Source of the DNA: Modestobacter italicus
GTDB taxonomy: Bacteria > Actinomycetota > Actinomycetes > Mycobacteriales > Geodermatophilaceae
NCBI RefSeq assembly: GCF_000306785.1
Contig: NC_017955.1
Span: forward strand, 1,426,001-1,490,000
DNA: 64,000 nucleotides
Direction: 5' to 3'
Below are positions 38,055 through 45,462 of the stretch, one piece after another. Numbering within the stretch: position 1 is the first letter of the stretch; each line of letters begins with the position of its first letter. The position numbers and the translations under genes are program-made. A model generated the notes under the pieces. That model did no database searches, was not told where the DNA came from, and was given only the letters and a program-made list of their open reading frames with translations.

Positions 38055-38360
38055 TCAGCCCTCGCTGACGGTCACGCCCGGGGAGAACGCCACGTAGCCG
38101 GCGAAGTCGGTGCCCACGCGGTCCACCGCCGAGGGCATGAGGTCGGGGTAGCTCCAGGCGCCGTCCTTCGTGGTGCCCTTCGGGGTGACGACGTCCCAGT
38201 ACTGGGCCGGGCCCTTCCACGGGCAGGTGTAGGGCGTCGGGCTCTCGCTGAGCGCGCCCGGCGCGACCGCGGACGGCGGGAAGTACCAGTTGCCCTCGAT
38301 CCGGACGAGCTCGGACTCCGGGGCCTCGGCGATGACGGTGCCGTCGACGGTGGCGCGCAT
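38055..38360 (-). CDS. DUF427 family protein
   Basis: The 101-aa protein shows the DUF427 pattern: MRATVDGTVIAEAPESELVR, then NWYFPPSAV, a central TPYTCPWKGPAQYWDV and FSPGVTV at the end. This family, sometimes called nucleotidyltransferase-like, has no settled function. ATG at 38360 has GAGGAG 7 nt upstream. Divergent from the LLM oxidoreductase gene. Confidence 0.9.
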   Translation of the reverse strand: MRATVDGTVIAEAPESELVRIEGNWYFPPSAVAPGALSESPTPYTCPWKGPAQYWDVVTPKGTTKDGAWSYPDLMPSAVDRVGTDFAGYVAFSPGVTVSEG

Positions 38361-38498
38361 GTGGTGCTCCTCGGGTCGGTGTGCCGGTGGACACAGCGGG
38401 CAACGCGCGCACCGGCCGATCCCATCCCGCCGGCCGTCCGGGAACACCGCGGGCCCCGCCGGTGCTCCAGCCCGCGAACACGACGAGAGGTGAGTGCG

Positions 38499-39542
38499 GT
38501 GGACAAGCGGATCGGTTTCCTGTCCTTCGGGCACTGGCAGCCCATCCCGGGCTCGCAGGTGCGGACCGGGCGGGACGCGCTGGTGCAGAGCGTCGAGCTG
38601 GCAGAGGCCGCCGAGGAGCTCGGCCTGGACGGCGCCTACGTGCGGGTGCACCACTTCGCCCGGCAGCTGGCCTCGCCGTTCCCGCTGCTGACCGCGATGG
38701 CGATGCGGACCTCCCGGATCGAGCTGGGCACCGGCGTGATCGACATGCGCTACGAGAACCCGCTGTACATGGCCGAGGAGGCCGCGTCCGCCGACCTGCT
38801 GAGCGCCGGGCGCCTGCAGCTCGGGGTCAGCCGCGGGTCACCGGAGACCGCGCTGCGCGGCTCGGAGGCGTTCGGCTACGTCCCGCCGGCGGACGGCGAC
38901 GACGCCGGGCTGGCCCGGGAGAAGACCGGCCTGTTCCTGGCCGCGATCAGCGGCGCCACCGTGGTCGACGCCGACCCGCGGATGACCGGCGGGGCGTCCG
39001 GCCGGCTCGCGGTCCAGCCGCAGTCCCCGGGCCTGCGGGAGCGCATCTGGTGGGGATCGGGCACCCGCAGCACCGCGGTGTGGACCGCGCAGCAGGGGAT
39101 GAACCTGATGAGCTCCACGCTGCTGAGCGAGGACACCGGGGTGCCCTTCGACGAGCTGCAGGCCGAGCAGATCGCGCTCTACCGCGCGGCCTGGGCCGAG
39201 ACCGGCTGGGAGCACGAGCCGCGGGTCTCGGTCAGCCGCAGCGTCATGCCGATCACCAGCGACCTGGACCGGCAGTACTTCGGCTCCGAGCGCGGCAGCG
39301 GCGACCAGGTCGGCCTCCTGGAGGGGGTGCGCGCCCGGTTCGGCAAGAGCTACGTCGGTGAGCCCGACCAGCTGGCCGAGGACCTGGCCAAGGACGCCGC
39401 CGTCCGGGACGCCGACACACTGCTGCTGACCGTGCCCAACATGCTCGGCGTGGAGTACAACGCCCGGCTGCTGGAGACCGTCGTCCGGCACGTCGCCCCG
39501 GCCATCGGCTGGGTGCCGCCGGGGGAGCGCGCCGCTGGCTGA
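38499..39542 (+). CDS. LLM-class flavin-dependent oxidoreductase
   Basis: The 347-aa luciferase-like protein has a TIM-barrel start (RIGFLSFGHWQP) with SRIELGTGVIDMRYENPLYMAEE near residue 72 and LQLGVSRGSPE near 107. Members use FMN or F420; this genome makes F420 (fbiC), so either is possible. The GTG at 38499 fits GAGAGG at 10 nt; a GTG at 38490 is too close to it. Its stop lies 4 bp from the IS insertion, which left the gene intact. Confidence 0.88.
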   Translation: MDKRIGFLSFGHWQPIPGSQVRTGRDALVQSVELAEAAEELGLDGAYVRVHHFARQLASPFPLLTAMAMRTSRIELGTGVIDMRYENPLYMAEEAASADLLSAGRLQLGVSRGSPETALRGSEAFGYVPPADGDDAGLAREKTGLFLAAISGATVVDADPRMTGGASGRLAVQPQSPGLRERIWWGSGTRSTAVWTAQQGMNLMSSTLLSEDTGVPFDELQAEQIALYRAAWAETGWEHEPRVSVSRSVMPITSDLDRQYFGSERGSGDQVGLLEGVRARFGKSYVGEPDQLAEDLAKDAAVRDADTLLLTVPNMLGVEYNARLLETVVRHVAPAIGWVPPGERAAG

Positions 39543-39546
39543 GCCC

Positions 39547-40984
39547 TCGGTAGCACGGGGCAGCGTTGAAGTTCTCGGATCTTGACTTGAGGTGATGGCT
39601 CTCGGTTCCGAGGAGTCATCACATGCCGGTCACTACTCTCGCCCTGACCGCGGAGCTGCCTGAGCTCGGTGGGTCGCTGAGCTGGTCGCAGCTGGAGGCA
39701 TGGGCGGTGGCGATGCGCGAGGAACTGCCGGCGGCAGCCCTGGCTGCGGCGTTGGAGGAGCTGCAGGACAGGCTCATCGATCGGGTGTGTGGCCGGAAGT
39801 GGCTGCCGGTGCGGGAGCTGCCGGCGCCGTTCGGCTGCCCGGGGTGTGGGGTGATGAGCGACTTCGAGCGCAAGGGCAAGCGCACCCGGCTGCGGAAGTT
39901 CAGCACCGCCGCGGGGGTGGTGGAGATCCGGCTGGCCAACGTCGGCTGCCGGTCCTGCCGGCGGGTGTTCGCCCCACTGCTCCTGCTGCTGGATCTGTCG
40001 GGCAAGAGGCGCACCGACCGGCTGATGGTGGAACTGGCCGAGCTGGCCACGCAGATGTCCTTCGCCCGGGCCGGTGCGGTCGCCGCCTCCTTCGGGCTGC
40101 CGGGCTCGGCCGGGCGGGCGCATGCCGCGGTGGCCGATCTGGCGCCGCTGCTCGATGGCGTCGGGCGCCCGGACGTGCCCGGAGCGCCCGCCGGTGCCCA
40201 GGTGGTCATCTTCGATGGCACCGGGATGCGTGCGGGGCGGCGCCGGTTGGGCGTCAACGGCAACATCGCCCTGGGCGTGACCGGGAGGGGCGGGCCGCGC
40301 CGGCGGCGGCGGGCCACCACGACCCTGCTCGGGCTGACCGTGGGCCAACCGTGGTCGGCGATGGCCGACCAGCTCCGCGACCTGCGCCCGCCGGCGATGG
40401 TCGTCGTCGACGGTGAACTGGCGATCACCACGCTGGCCCAGACGCTGTGGCCCGACGTGCCGATCCAGCGCTGCTGGTGGCACCTGCCCCGCGCACTGCG
40501 CTGGGCCCTCTACGCCGACAAGGCACCAGCAGCCTGGGCCAACACCAGGCGCACCGAGCTGACCGACCTTCTGCACCGGGTCGCCCGTGAACGCCTCACC
40601 CACGCCCAGGCGCTGGCCGCCTACGACGCCTTCACCGCGAGTGTCACCGCCGAGGGCCACCACGCCGCCGGTGAGCTGCTCGCCGGCGCCCGCGACCAGG
40701 TCTTCACCTGCCTGCGCCCCGAACTCCGCGCCCGCCTGGCCCACCTCGGCGGACCCGAACTCGGCTCCGGTGTCCTCGAGCGGGTCATGCGCGAACTCAA
40801 CGCCCGCACCGACATCGGCGGCAGCCGCTGGTCCATCGAAGGCCTACGCGACCTGCTGACCGTGAAGCTGGCCCAGATGACCGACCACCCGGCGTGGACC
40901 ACACTGACCCAGTCCCTACGCCCACCCAACGCCATCGCCTTCAACATCAAGACGCTGAACTTCAACGCTGCTTGACGCTACCGA
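39547..40984 (+). mobile_element. Intact insertion sequence, 1438 bp, with terminal inverted repeats
   Basis: The ends TCGGTAGC and GCTACCGA begin imperfect inverted repeats of about 28 bp that also share the inner block GCAGCGTTGAAGTTC (left 39547-39574, right 40957-40984). A 4-bp direct repeat GCCC (39543-39546 and 40985-40988) flanks the element. It contains one full-length transposase gene. The left flank ends with the LLM gene stop TGA and the right flank begins with TCA, the stop of the minus-strand neighbour, so the ancestral sequence was TGA-GCCC-TCA. Confidence 0.92.
39623..40975 (+). CDS. Transposase with zinc-ribbon N terminus and DDE-like core
   Basis: The 450-aa protein has a CPGCG...CRSCRR zinc ribbon at about residues 72-115, aspartates in VVIFDGTGMRAG (about 196) and MVVVDGELAITT (about 257), the segment CWWHLPRALRW (about 285) and the C-terminal RELNARTDIGGSRWSIEGL (about 395). 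It resembles the UPF0236/ISLre2 and ISH6-like group, but the 4-bp target duplication is unusual for these, so I leave the family open. No internal stop or frameshift is seen, so it may be active. Confidence 0.88.
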   Translation: MPVTTLALTAELPELGGSLSWSQLEAWAVAMREELPAAALAAALEELQDRLIDRVCGRKWLPVRELPAPFGCPGCGVMSDFERKGKRTRLRKFSTAAGVVEIRLANVGCRSCRRVFAPLLLLLDLSGKRRTDRLMVELAELATQMSFARAGAVAASFGLPGSAGRAHAAVADLAPLLDGVGRPDVPGAPAGAQVVIFDGTGMRAGRRRLGVNGNIALGVTGRGGPRRRRRATTTLLGLTVGQPWSAMADQLRDLRPPAMVVVDGELAITTLAQTLWPDVPIQRCWWHLPRALRWALYADKAPAAWANTRRTELTDLLHRVARERLTHAQALAAYDAFTASVTAEGHHAAGELLAGARDQVFTCLRPELRARLAHLGGPELGSGVLERVMRELNARTDIGGSRWSIEGLRDLLTVKLAQMTDHPAWTTLTQSLRPPNAIAFNIKTLNFNAA

Positions 40985-40988
40985 GCCC

Positions 40989-41174
40989 TCAGCGGTGGCC
41001 GGCCGCCCGCTCCAGCACCCACCCCGTGCCGCCGCACCCGTGCGGCAGGGGCGGGAACCGGTGGCCCTTCACGTCGGTGGACTCGTAGCTGTGGCTGCAC
41101 GCGTCGTCGCAGCGGTAGATGCCGCTCGCCGGGACGATCTGGCCGGGGTGGTACGTGGGCGGGCTCTCGGGCAC
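40989..41174 (-). CDS. Small Cys-containing conserved protein, 61 aa
   Basis: The GTG at 41174 has AGGAGCAGCA just upstream. The peptide (PPTYHPGQIVPASGIYRCDD, then STDVKGHRFPPLP and HGCGGTGW) is compact with three cysteines and resembles a recurring KGHRFPPLP-type small protein, of the kind that starts with a PG-x-x-x-P-x-S-G-x-Y motif. Function unknown; the Cys/His content hints at metal binding. It converges on the LLM gene, and the IS sits between the two stops without damaging it. Confidence 0.75.
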   Translation of the reverse strand: MPESPPTYHPGQIVPASGIYRCDDACSHSYESTDVKGHRFPPLPHGCGGTGWVLERAAGHR

Positions 41175-41270
41175 TGCTGCTCCTGGCGTCGGTCGCAGTC
41201 ACGCTGCTCGCCGGGCCTTGGCTCGGCCGTTGGGGTCCGCTACCCGGGGTCCCTGGCCGCCACACCGCCG

Positions 41271-41876
41271 TCAGCCGGCGAGGTGCCGCCAGCGCCACCC
41301 GTCGGCGGTCCGAGGGTACTGCAGCCGGCGGCTCGCGGAGTCGACGCCGCCGGCCCAGAAGGTCAGCTCCACCGGCTGCAGCCGGTAGCCGACCCAGCTG
41401 GGTGCCTGCGTCCGGAGCGGCCCCACCGGAGCGGCCGCCCACCGGCGGAGGCGTTCGTCGCGGTTCAGCGCGGCCAGCTCGTCGGTGTTGCACCAGGCCA
41501 GCCGGCGCAGGTGGTCCGAGCGGGCGGCCCACGCCGCGGCGACCGACTCCGCGGCATCGGGCACCACCTCCCCGCGCAGCACCAGCTGGCGGGTGAACCC
41601 GGGCCAGAGCACCACCATGCTGGCCCGGGGGAGGGCGGCCAGCTCGGCCACCTTCCGGCTGGCCGCGGAGGTGTGGAAGGCGAACCCGGTCTCGTCGAAC
41701 GCGGTCAGCAGCACGGTGCGGGCGTCCGGGCAGCCGTCGGTCCCCAGCGTCCCGAGGGTCACCTGCGGGCGGTCCGGCTCGTCGTCGGCGGGCAGCCACT
41801 CGCGGGCCAGGGTCAGCGGGTCGGCGGGCGGTGTGCCGTCGGCGTGCAGGTCGAACAGCTCCACCGCCGCGCTCAC
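41271..41876 (-). CDS. Pyridoxamine 5'-phosphate oxidase-like FMN protein
   Basis: The 201-aa split-barrel flavoprotein has the PdxH-type segments CPDARTVLLTAFDETGFAFH (near residue 50), SRKVAEL, and WVGYRLQPVELTFWAGG near 165. It may oxidise pyridoxamine phosphate, or be a recruited FMN oxidase of the catabolic cluster. The GTG overlaps the stop of the FAD-linked oxidase upstream (GTGA, 41873-41876), so the pair is co-translated; that argues for a specialised, not housekeeping, role. Confidence 0.82.
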   Translation of the reverse strand: MSAAVELFDLHADGTPPADPLTLAREWLPADDEPDRPQVTLGTLGTDGCPDARTVLLTAFDETGFAFHTSAASRKVAELAALPRASMVVLWPGFTRQLVLRGEVVPDAAESVAAAWAARSDHLRRLAWCNTDELAALNRDERLRRWAAAPVGPLRTQAPSWVGYRLQPVELTFWAGGVDSASRRLQYPRTADGWRWRHLAG

Positions 41877-43216
41877 GAGACGGCGCCTTTGGTCGGGCCG
41901 GCGTAGTCGGGGTTGAGCTTGCCGGGGTTGAGCAGGCCCTGCGGGTCGGTGCGCCGCGCCGTCTCCACCGTCCGGGCGAGCTGGAAGTCGACGTTCCACT
42001 GGTGCGGGTTGTGCACGCCGACGCCGAGCTCGTTGAGGGCCCGGATGCCGTCGAGCACCTGCTCCGGGCTGCGGTACACACCGGCGAGCATGCCGATCGG
42101 GCCGCTGTGCCCGATCTCCTGGTGCAGCATCCCGCCCTCGTACACGGCGTGCACCTCGTCGATCCGGTCGATCAGCGCGGCGCCGGAGACCTCGAGGTGG
42201 AAGTAGACGCCCGGGGCGCTCTTCTGCAGCCACTCGATGGGGTGGTTGTAGCTGAGCATGCTCAGCGTCAACGCCGTCTGGGCGCCCTCGCGCACGTCCT
42301 CGACCCGGCCGCCACCTGCCTCGACGATCTCGGTGGCCCGGCGCACGGTGCGCTCGTCGGCGATCACCCGGACGCTCGCCCGACCCTCGGGCAGCGCGGG
42401 GTCGGCCGGCAGGGTGGCGGTGATCTCCGGGGTGTCCGCCGAGACCAGCCGGGGGCGCGGCTCCAGCGCGGCGAGGTCGCGCAGCACCGCCTGGGCGCTG
42501 CGGAAGTCCGGGAAGCTGGCGTACAGGCCGCGCCAGTCCTGCAGCGGCTCGAGTCGCACCGTCGCGCGGGCGATGACCCCCGCGGTGCCGTAGTTGTGCA
42601 CGAACAGCTGCGCCTCGTCACCCTCGACGTGCACGAGCTCGGGGGAGCCGGTGCCGTGCACGACGTCCAGCGCCGCGACGAAGCCGGCGTCGTTCGTGCC
42701 GTGCACGATGCTGCCGGTGCCGCCGGACCCGCCGGCCAGGAACCCGCCCACCGACGACTGCGCGGTCGAGGGGTACATCCACAGCTGCTGGCCCGTGGCG
42801 TGCGCGGCCCGCTCCAGGGTCACCATCGGCGTGCCCGCCTCCGCGGTGACGAAGCCGTCGCCGACCTCCACCACCGCCCGCGCCCGGGACAGGTCGAGCA
42901 CCAGGCCGCCGGCCATCGGGATGCCCTGCCCGTAGTTGCCGGTGCCCTTGCCGCGCGGGGTGACCGGGACGCCGTGCCGGACGGCGGCGGCGACGGCCTG
43001 GCCGATCTGCTCCGCCGAGGTCGGGAAGGCGACCAGGTCGGCCAGCCCGAGCGGCAGCAGCTCGCTGATGATGGGGCTCATCCGCGCGCCGTCGACCGAG
43101 GCGCGTTCCCGGGCCCGGGGCTCCGTGCTGACGTTGCGCGCGCCGAGCAGCTCGACCAGCTCGGCCTCCAGGTCGGCGACGGCGGAGGAGGTGGGCGGTG
43201 AGACGGAGAGGGTCAC
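41873..43216 (-). CDS. FAD-linked oxidase (VAO/PCMH type), paralogue A
   Basis: The 447-aa protein has the FAD-binding motif PVTPRGKGTGNYGQGIP near residue 85 and SSVGGFLAGGSGGTGS near 160, followed by a C-terminal cap with GLLNPGKL at the end, all typical of GlcD-type oxidases. It shares clear similarity with the gene at 54196 (GKGTGNYGQ, GGFLAGG-GGTGS, GLLNPGKL). It probably oxidises a hydroxy acid, amine or lactam. It heads a two-gene operon with the PdxH-like protein. A GTTAC-n6-GTGAC site precedes it. Confidence 0.88.
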   Translation of the reverse strand: MTLSVSPPTSSAVADLEAELVELLGARNVSTEPRARERASVDGARMSPIISELLPLGLADLVAFPTSAEQIGQAVAAAVRHGVPVTPRGKGTGNYGQGIPMAGGLVLDLSRARAVVEVGDGFVTAEAGTPMVTLERAAHATGQQLWMYPSTAQSSVGGFLAGGSGGTGSIVHGTNDAGFVAALDVVHGTGSPELVHVEGDEAQLFVHNYGTAGVIARATVRLEPLQDWRGLYASFPDFRSAQAVLRDLAALEPRPRLVSADTPEITATLPADPALPEGRASVRVIADERTVRRATEIVEAGGGRVEDVREGAQTALTLSMLSYNHPIEWLQKSAPGVYFHLEVSGAALIDRIDEVHAVYEGGMLHQEIGHSGPIGMLAGVYRSPEQVLDGIRALNELGVGVHNPHQWNVDFQLARTVETARRTDPQGLLNPGKLNPDYAGPTKGAVS

Positions 43217-43239
43217 GCGGTCGATGGAAACGCGCGGCG

Positions 43240-43255
43240 GTTACGACCGTGTGAC
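43240..43255. promoter_or_regulatory. Candidate GlnR-type half-site pair
   Basis: GTTAC-n6-GTGAC (43240-44, 43251-55) lies 24 bp upstream of the FAD oxidase start and 52 bp upstream of the reductase start. Both half-sites match gTnAc with 11-bp phasing. The same TTAC-n6-GTGAC arrangement occurs at 54126. Confidence 0.4.
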
Positions 43256-43306
43256 CTCTTCGGGTCATCGGCGTCGCGGTGCCGACCGGTGTGCAGAATC
43301 CGGCCG

Positions 43307-44266
43307 GTGAGCTTCTTCTCCGACGTCGAACGCGACCTCGTCGTCGCCGCCCGGACCGACCTCGCCGACGGCGTCGTCGCGCTGGACCTGGTCGCCCACA
43401 ACGACCGCGACCTGCCCGTCTGGACGCCGGGCTCGCACGTCGACGTGCTGCTGCGCCCGGGGCTGGAACGGCAGTACTCGTTGTGCGGCGACACCGCCGA
43501 CCGGTCCCGCTGGCGGATCGCGGTGCTCCGTGAGGAGAGCGGCCGGGGTGGCTCGGTCGCGCTGCACGACGAGGTGGCGGTCGGGCAGCGGCTGCGGGTC
43601 CGCGGGCCGCGCAACCACTTCGCCTTCGAGGTCACCCCGGGCACCCGGTACCGCTTCATCGCCGGCGGCATCGGGATCACCCCGCTGCGCGCGATGGTCG
43701 TCGCCGCCGATGCCGCGGGCGCCGACTGGACGCTGGACTACGCCGGCCGCTCGCGCCGCACGATGGCGTTCGCCGACGAGCTGGCCGGCGCCCACCCGGA
43801 CCGGGTCCGGCTGCACGCCGCGGACGAGGGTGGCCGGCTGGACGCCGTCGCGCTGCTGGCCGAGGCGGGCGCGGACACCGCCGTCTACGTGTGCGGTCCG
43901 ACCCGGCTGATCGACGCGGTGGAGGCCGCCGGCCGGTCGGGGCAGGCGCTGCACACCGAGCGGTTCGAGGCCAAGGAGTTCGGTGAGCCGGTCTGGCCGG
44001 ACCCGTTCGAGGTCGAGCTGGCGCTGTCCGGGGAGACGGTCGTCGTGGAGCCCGGGGTGAGCGTGCTGGACGCCGTCGCCGAGGCCGGCGTCGTGGTGCT
44101 CTCCTCCTGCCGGGTGGGCACCTGCGGGACGTGCGAGACCCCGGTGCTGGAGGGCGAGGTGGAGCACCGGGACTCCGTGCTCACCCCCGCCGAGCAGGCC
44201 GACGACACCGCGATGATGATCTGCGTCTCCCGCGCCGCCGGCCCCCGCCTCGTCCTCGACCTCTGA
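43307..44266 (+). CDS. Oxygenase reductase, phthalate-dioxygenase-reductase type (FMN, NAD, [2Fe-2S])
   Basis: The 319-aa protein has an FMN domain (ERQYSLCGD, about residue 62), an NAD domain (FIAGGIGITPLRAM near 120; VYVCGPTRLIDA near 198) and a C-terminal plant-type ferredoxin (VLSSCRVGTCGTCE near 265, plus C in MMICVSRA). It passes electrons from NADH to a Rieske oxygenase. No oxygenase gene is adjacent; the only one in view is at 52981, 9 kb away, and likely its partner. GTG at 43307 is preferred; 43289 is also in frame. Confidence 0.9.
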   Translation: MSFFSDVERDLVVAARTDLADGVVALDLVAHNDRDLPVWTPGSHVDVLLRPGLERQYSLCGDTADRSRWRIAVLREESGRGGSVALHDEVAVGQRLRVRGPRNHFAFEVTPGTRYRFIAGGIGITPLRAMVVAADAAGADWTLDYAGRSRRTMAFADELAGAHPDRVRLHAADEGGRLDAVALLAEAGADTAVYVCGPTRLIDAVEAAGRSGQALHTERFEAKEFGEPVWPDPFEVELALSGETVVVEPGVSVLDAVAEAGVVVLSSCRVGTCGTCETPVLEGEVEHRDSVLTPAEQADDTAMMICVSRAAGPRLVLDL

Positions 44267-44273
44267 CCCCCTC

Positions 44274-44318
44274 GGGCTCTCGGTACAGGAAGCCCGGGGC
44301 TCTCTGTACCGAGAGCCC
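44274..44318. terminator. Terminator of the reductase gene
   Basis: A 15-bp perfect stem (44274-44288 with 44304-44318) with a 15-nt loop lies 8 nt after the reductase stop. Confidence 0.8.
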
Positions 44319-44329
44319 CCGGGCCGGTT

Positions 44330-44401
44330 TCGGCGCCGAGACCTGACCGGGGTTCGGCGCCGAAACCTGCGCCGGGGTCGGCGCCGGGACCTGGACGGCG
44401 G
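44330..44401. repeat. Three 24-bp tandem repeats
   Basis: TCGGCGCCGAGACCTG, TCGGCGCCGAAACCTG and TCGGCGCCGGGACCTG begin at 44330, 44354 and 44378, giving an exact 24-bp period. Each unit contains the palindrome CGGCGCCG. The array sits between the reductase terminator and the reductase-like folate gene. Confidence 0.8.
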
Positions 44402-44414
44402 GGTGCGGCGGGTC

Positions 44415-44441
44415 GGAATGTCGGCGAAACCGGCCGGGAAC
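44415..44441 (+). promoter_or_regulatory. Candidate GlnR box upstream of folate-reductase-like gene
   Basis: GGAAT-n6-GAAAC-n6-GGAAC gives three half-sites with 11-bp phasing and a perfect GAAAC. It ends 22 bp before the GTG at 44464, so the promoter would be very close, or the true start may be farther downstream. Confidence 0.5.
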
Positions 44442-44463
44442 ACGCCTCGGCGACCCTGCGGCG

Positions 44464-45462
44464 GTGACCGCGCCGTCCTGCCCGAAGTCGATGACGCACG
44501 GCCCGTGCGGCGGGGTCGGCGTCGACGGCGGGTGCGAGGCGGCGCCCGGCCCGTGCGTGTTCCTCGGCCGGCCGACCGTGCGGTGGGCCGGGGACGACGT
44601 CCACCCGCCGGCGCCCGAGGCGCCGTTGCTGGCCCTCATGCGGCAGCGGCCGGTGGTGGTCGCCGACCTGCCGGCCGCGCCGCTGTCCCGCGAGTCGCTG
44701 GTGCGCGGTGCCGACGTCCTGGCCGGCAGCGTCGACGCCGTGCTGCTCGGGGACTCCGGCGGCGCCCGCGTGCAGTTCCCGCCGGCGTACCGGGCCGCGC
44801 TCGTGCAGGCGCGGGGGGTGCCGGCCTGGGCGGGGCTCACCTGCCGGGACCGGAACCGGGTGGCGCTGGAGGGCGAGCTCGCGGCGCTGGCCGACACCGG
44901 TGCCGCGGCCGTGCACTGCGTGACCGGCGACCACACCTCGCTCGGCGACCGGCCCGACGCCCGTCCCGTCTTCGACCTGGACTCCACCGAACTGGCCGCC
45001 CGGGCCGCCACGGCCGGGCTGCTGGTCTCGGTCGCCGAGGCGCCGGCCGGACCACCGGTGGCCCAGCGGCCGGAGCGGCTGGCGGAGAAGGTGCGGGCCG
45101 GTGCGCAGGTCTGCGTGGTCAACCACTGCGGGGGTCCGGACGCGGTCGCCGACTTCGTCGCCGCCGCGGTCGCCGCCGGGGCCGACGTGCCGTTCGTGGT
45201 CTGCGTGGCCGTCGCCCTGGACCCGGCCTCGGCGGCCGAGCTGCGGCGCTTCCCGGGCCTGGTGCTGCCGGCGGGCTACCTCGCCTCGATCGAGTCGGCC
45301 CGGGACCCGCACCGGGCCGGGGTCTCCGCCGCGGTCGCGCTCGCCGAGGCCTGCCTGTCCGTCCCCGGGGTGCGCGGCGTCGACCTGTCCGCCGTCGCGC
45401 CACCGGGTCGCGAACTGTCCACGGCCGACGCACTGGCCACGATCGGGAAGGCACTCTCATGA
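44464..45462 (+). CDS. Methylenetetrahydrofolate-reductase-like protein with MetV-like Cys motif
   Basis: The 332-aa protein starts with CPKSMTHGPCGGVG (Cys 6, 15) and GGCEAAPGPC (Cys 24, 31), like the MetV/MTHFR C-terminal cysteine motif, followed by a roughly 270-residue TIM-barrel-like region (AVLLGDSGGARVQFPP, AGLTCRDRNR, HCVTGDH). It thus combines a short metal-binding cap with a MetF-like domain. It might oxidise or reduce folate-bound C1 units released by demethylation. Overlaps the next gene by ATGA. Confidence 0.65.
   Translation: MTAPSCPKSMTHGPCGGVGVDGGCEAAPGPCVFLGRPTVRWAGDDVHPPAPEAPLLALMRQRPVVVADLPAAPLSRESLVRGADVLAGSVDAVLLGDSGGARVQFPPAYRAALVQARGVPAWAGLTCRDRNRVALEGELAALADTGAAAVHCVTGDHTSLGDRPDARPVFDLDSTELAARAATAGLLVSVAEAPAGPPVAQRPERLAEKVRAGAQVCVVNHCGGPDAVADFVAAAVAAGADVPFVVCVAVALDPASAAELRRFPGLVLPAGYLASIESARDPHRAGVSAAVALAEACLSVPGVRGVDLSAVAPPGRELSTADALATIGKALS

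Noticed and set aside
39547-40984. Assignment of the IS to the ISL3 or IS256 family
   Set aside because: The zinc ribbon and RWS-x-x-G segment fit neither well, and the 4-bp target duplication differs from the 8-9 bp typical of those families.
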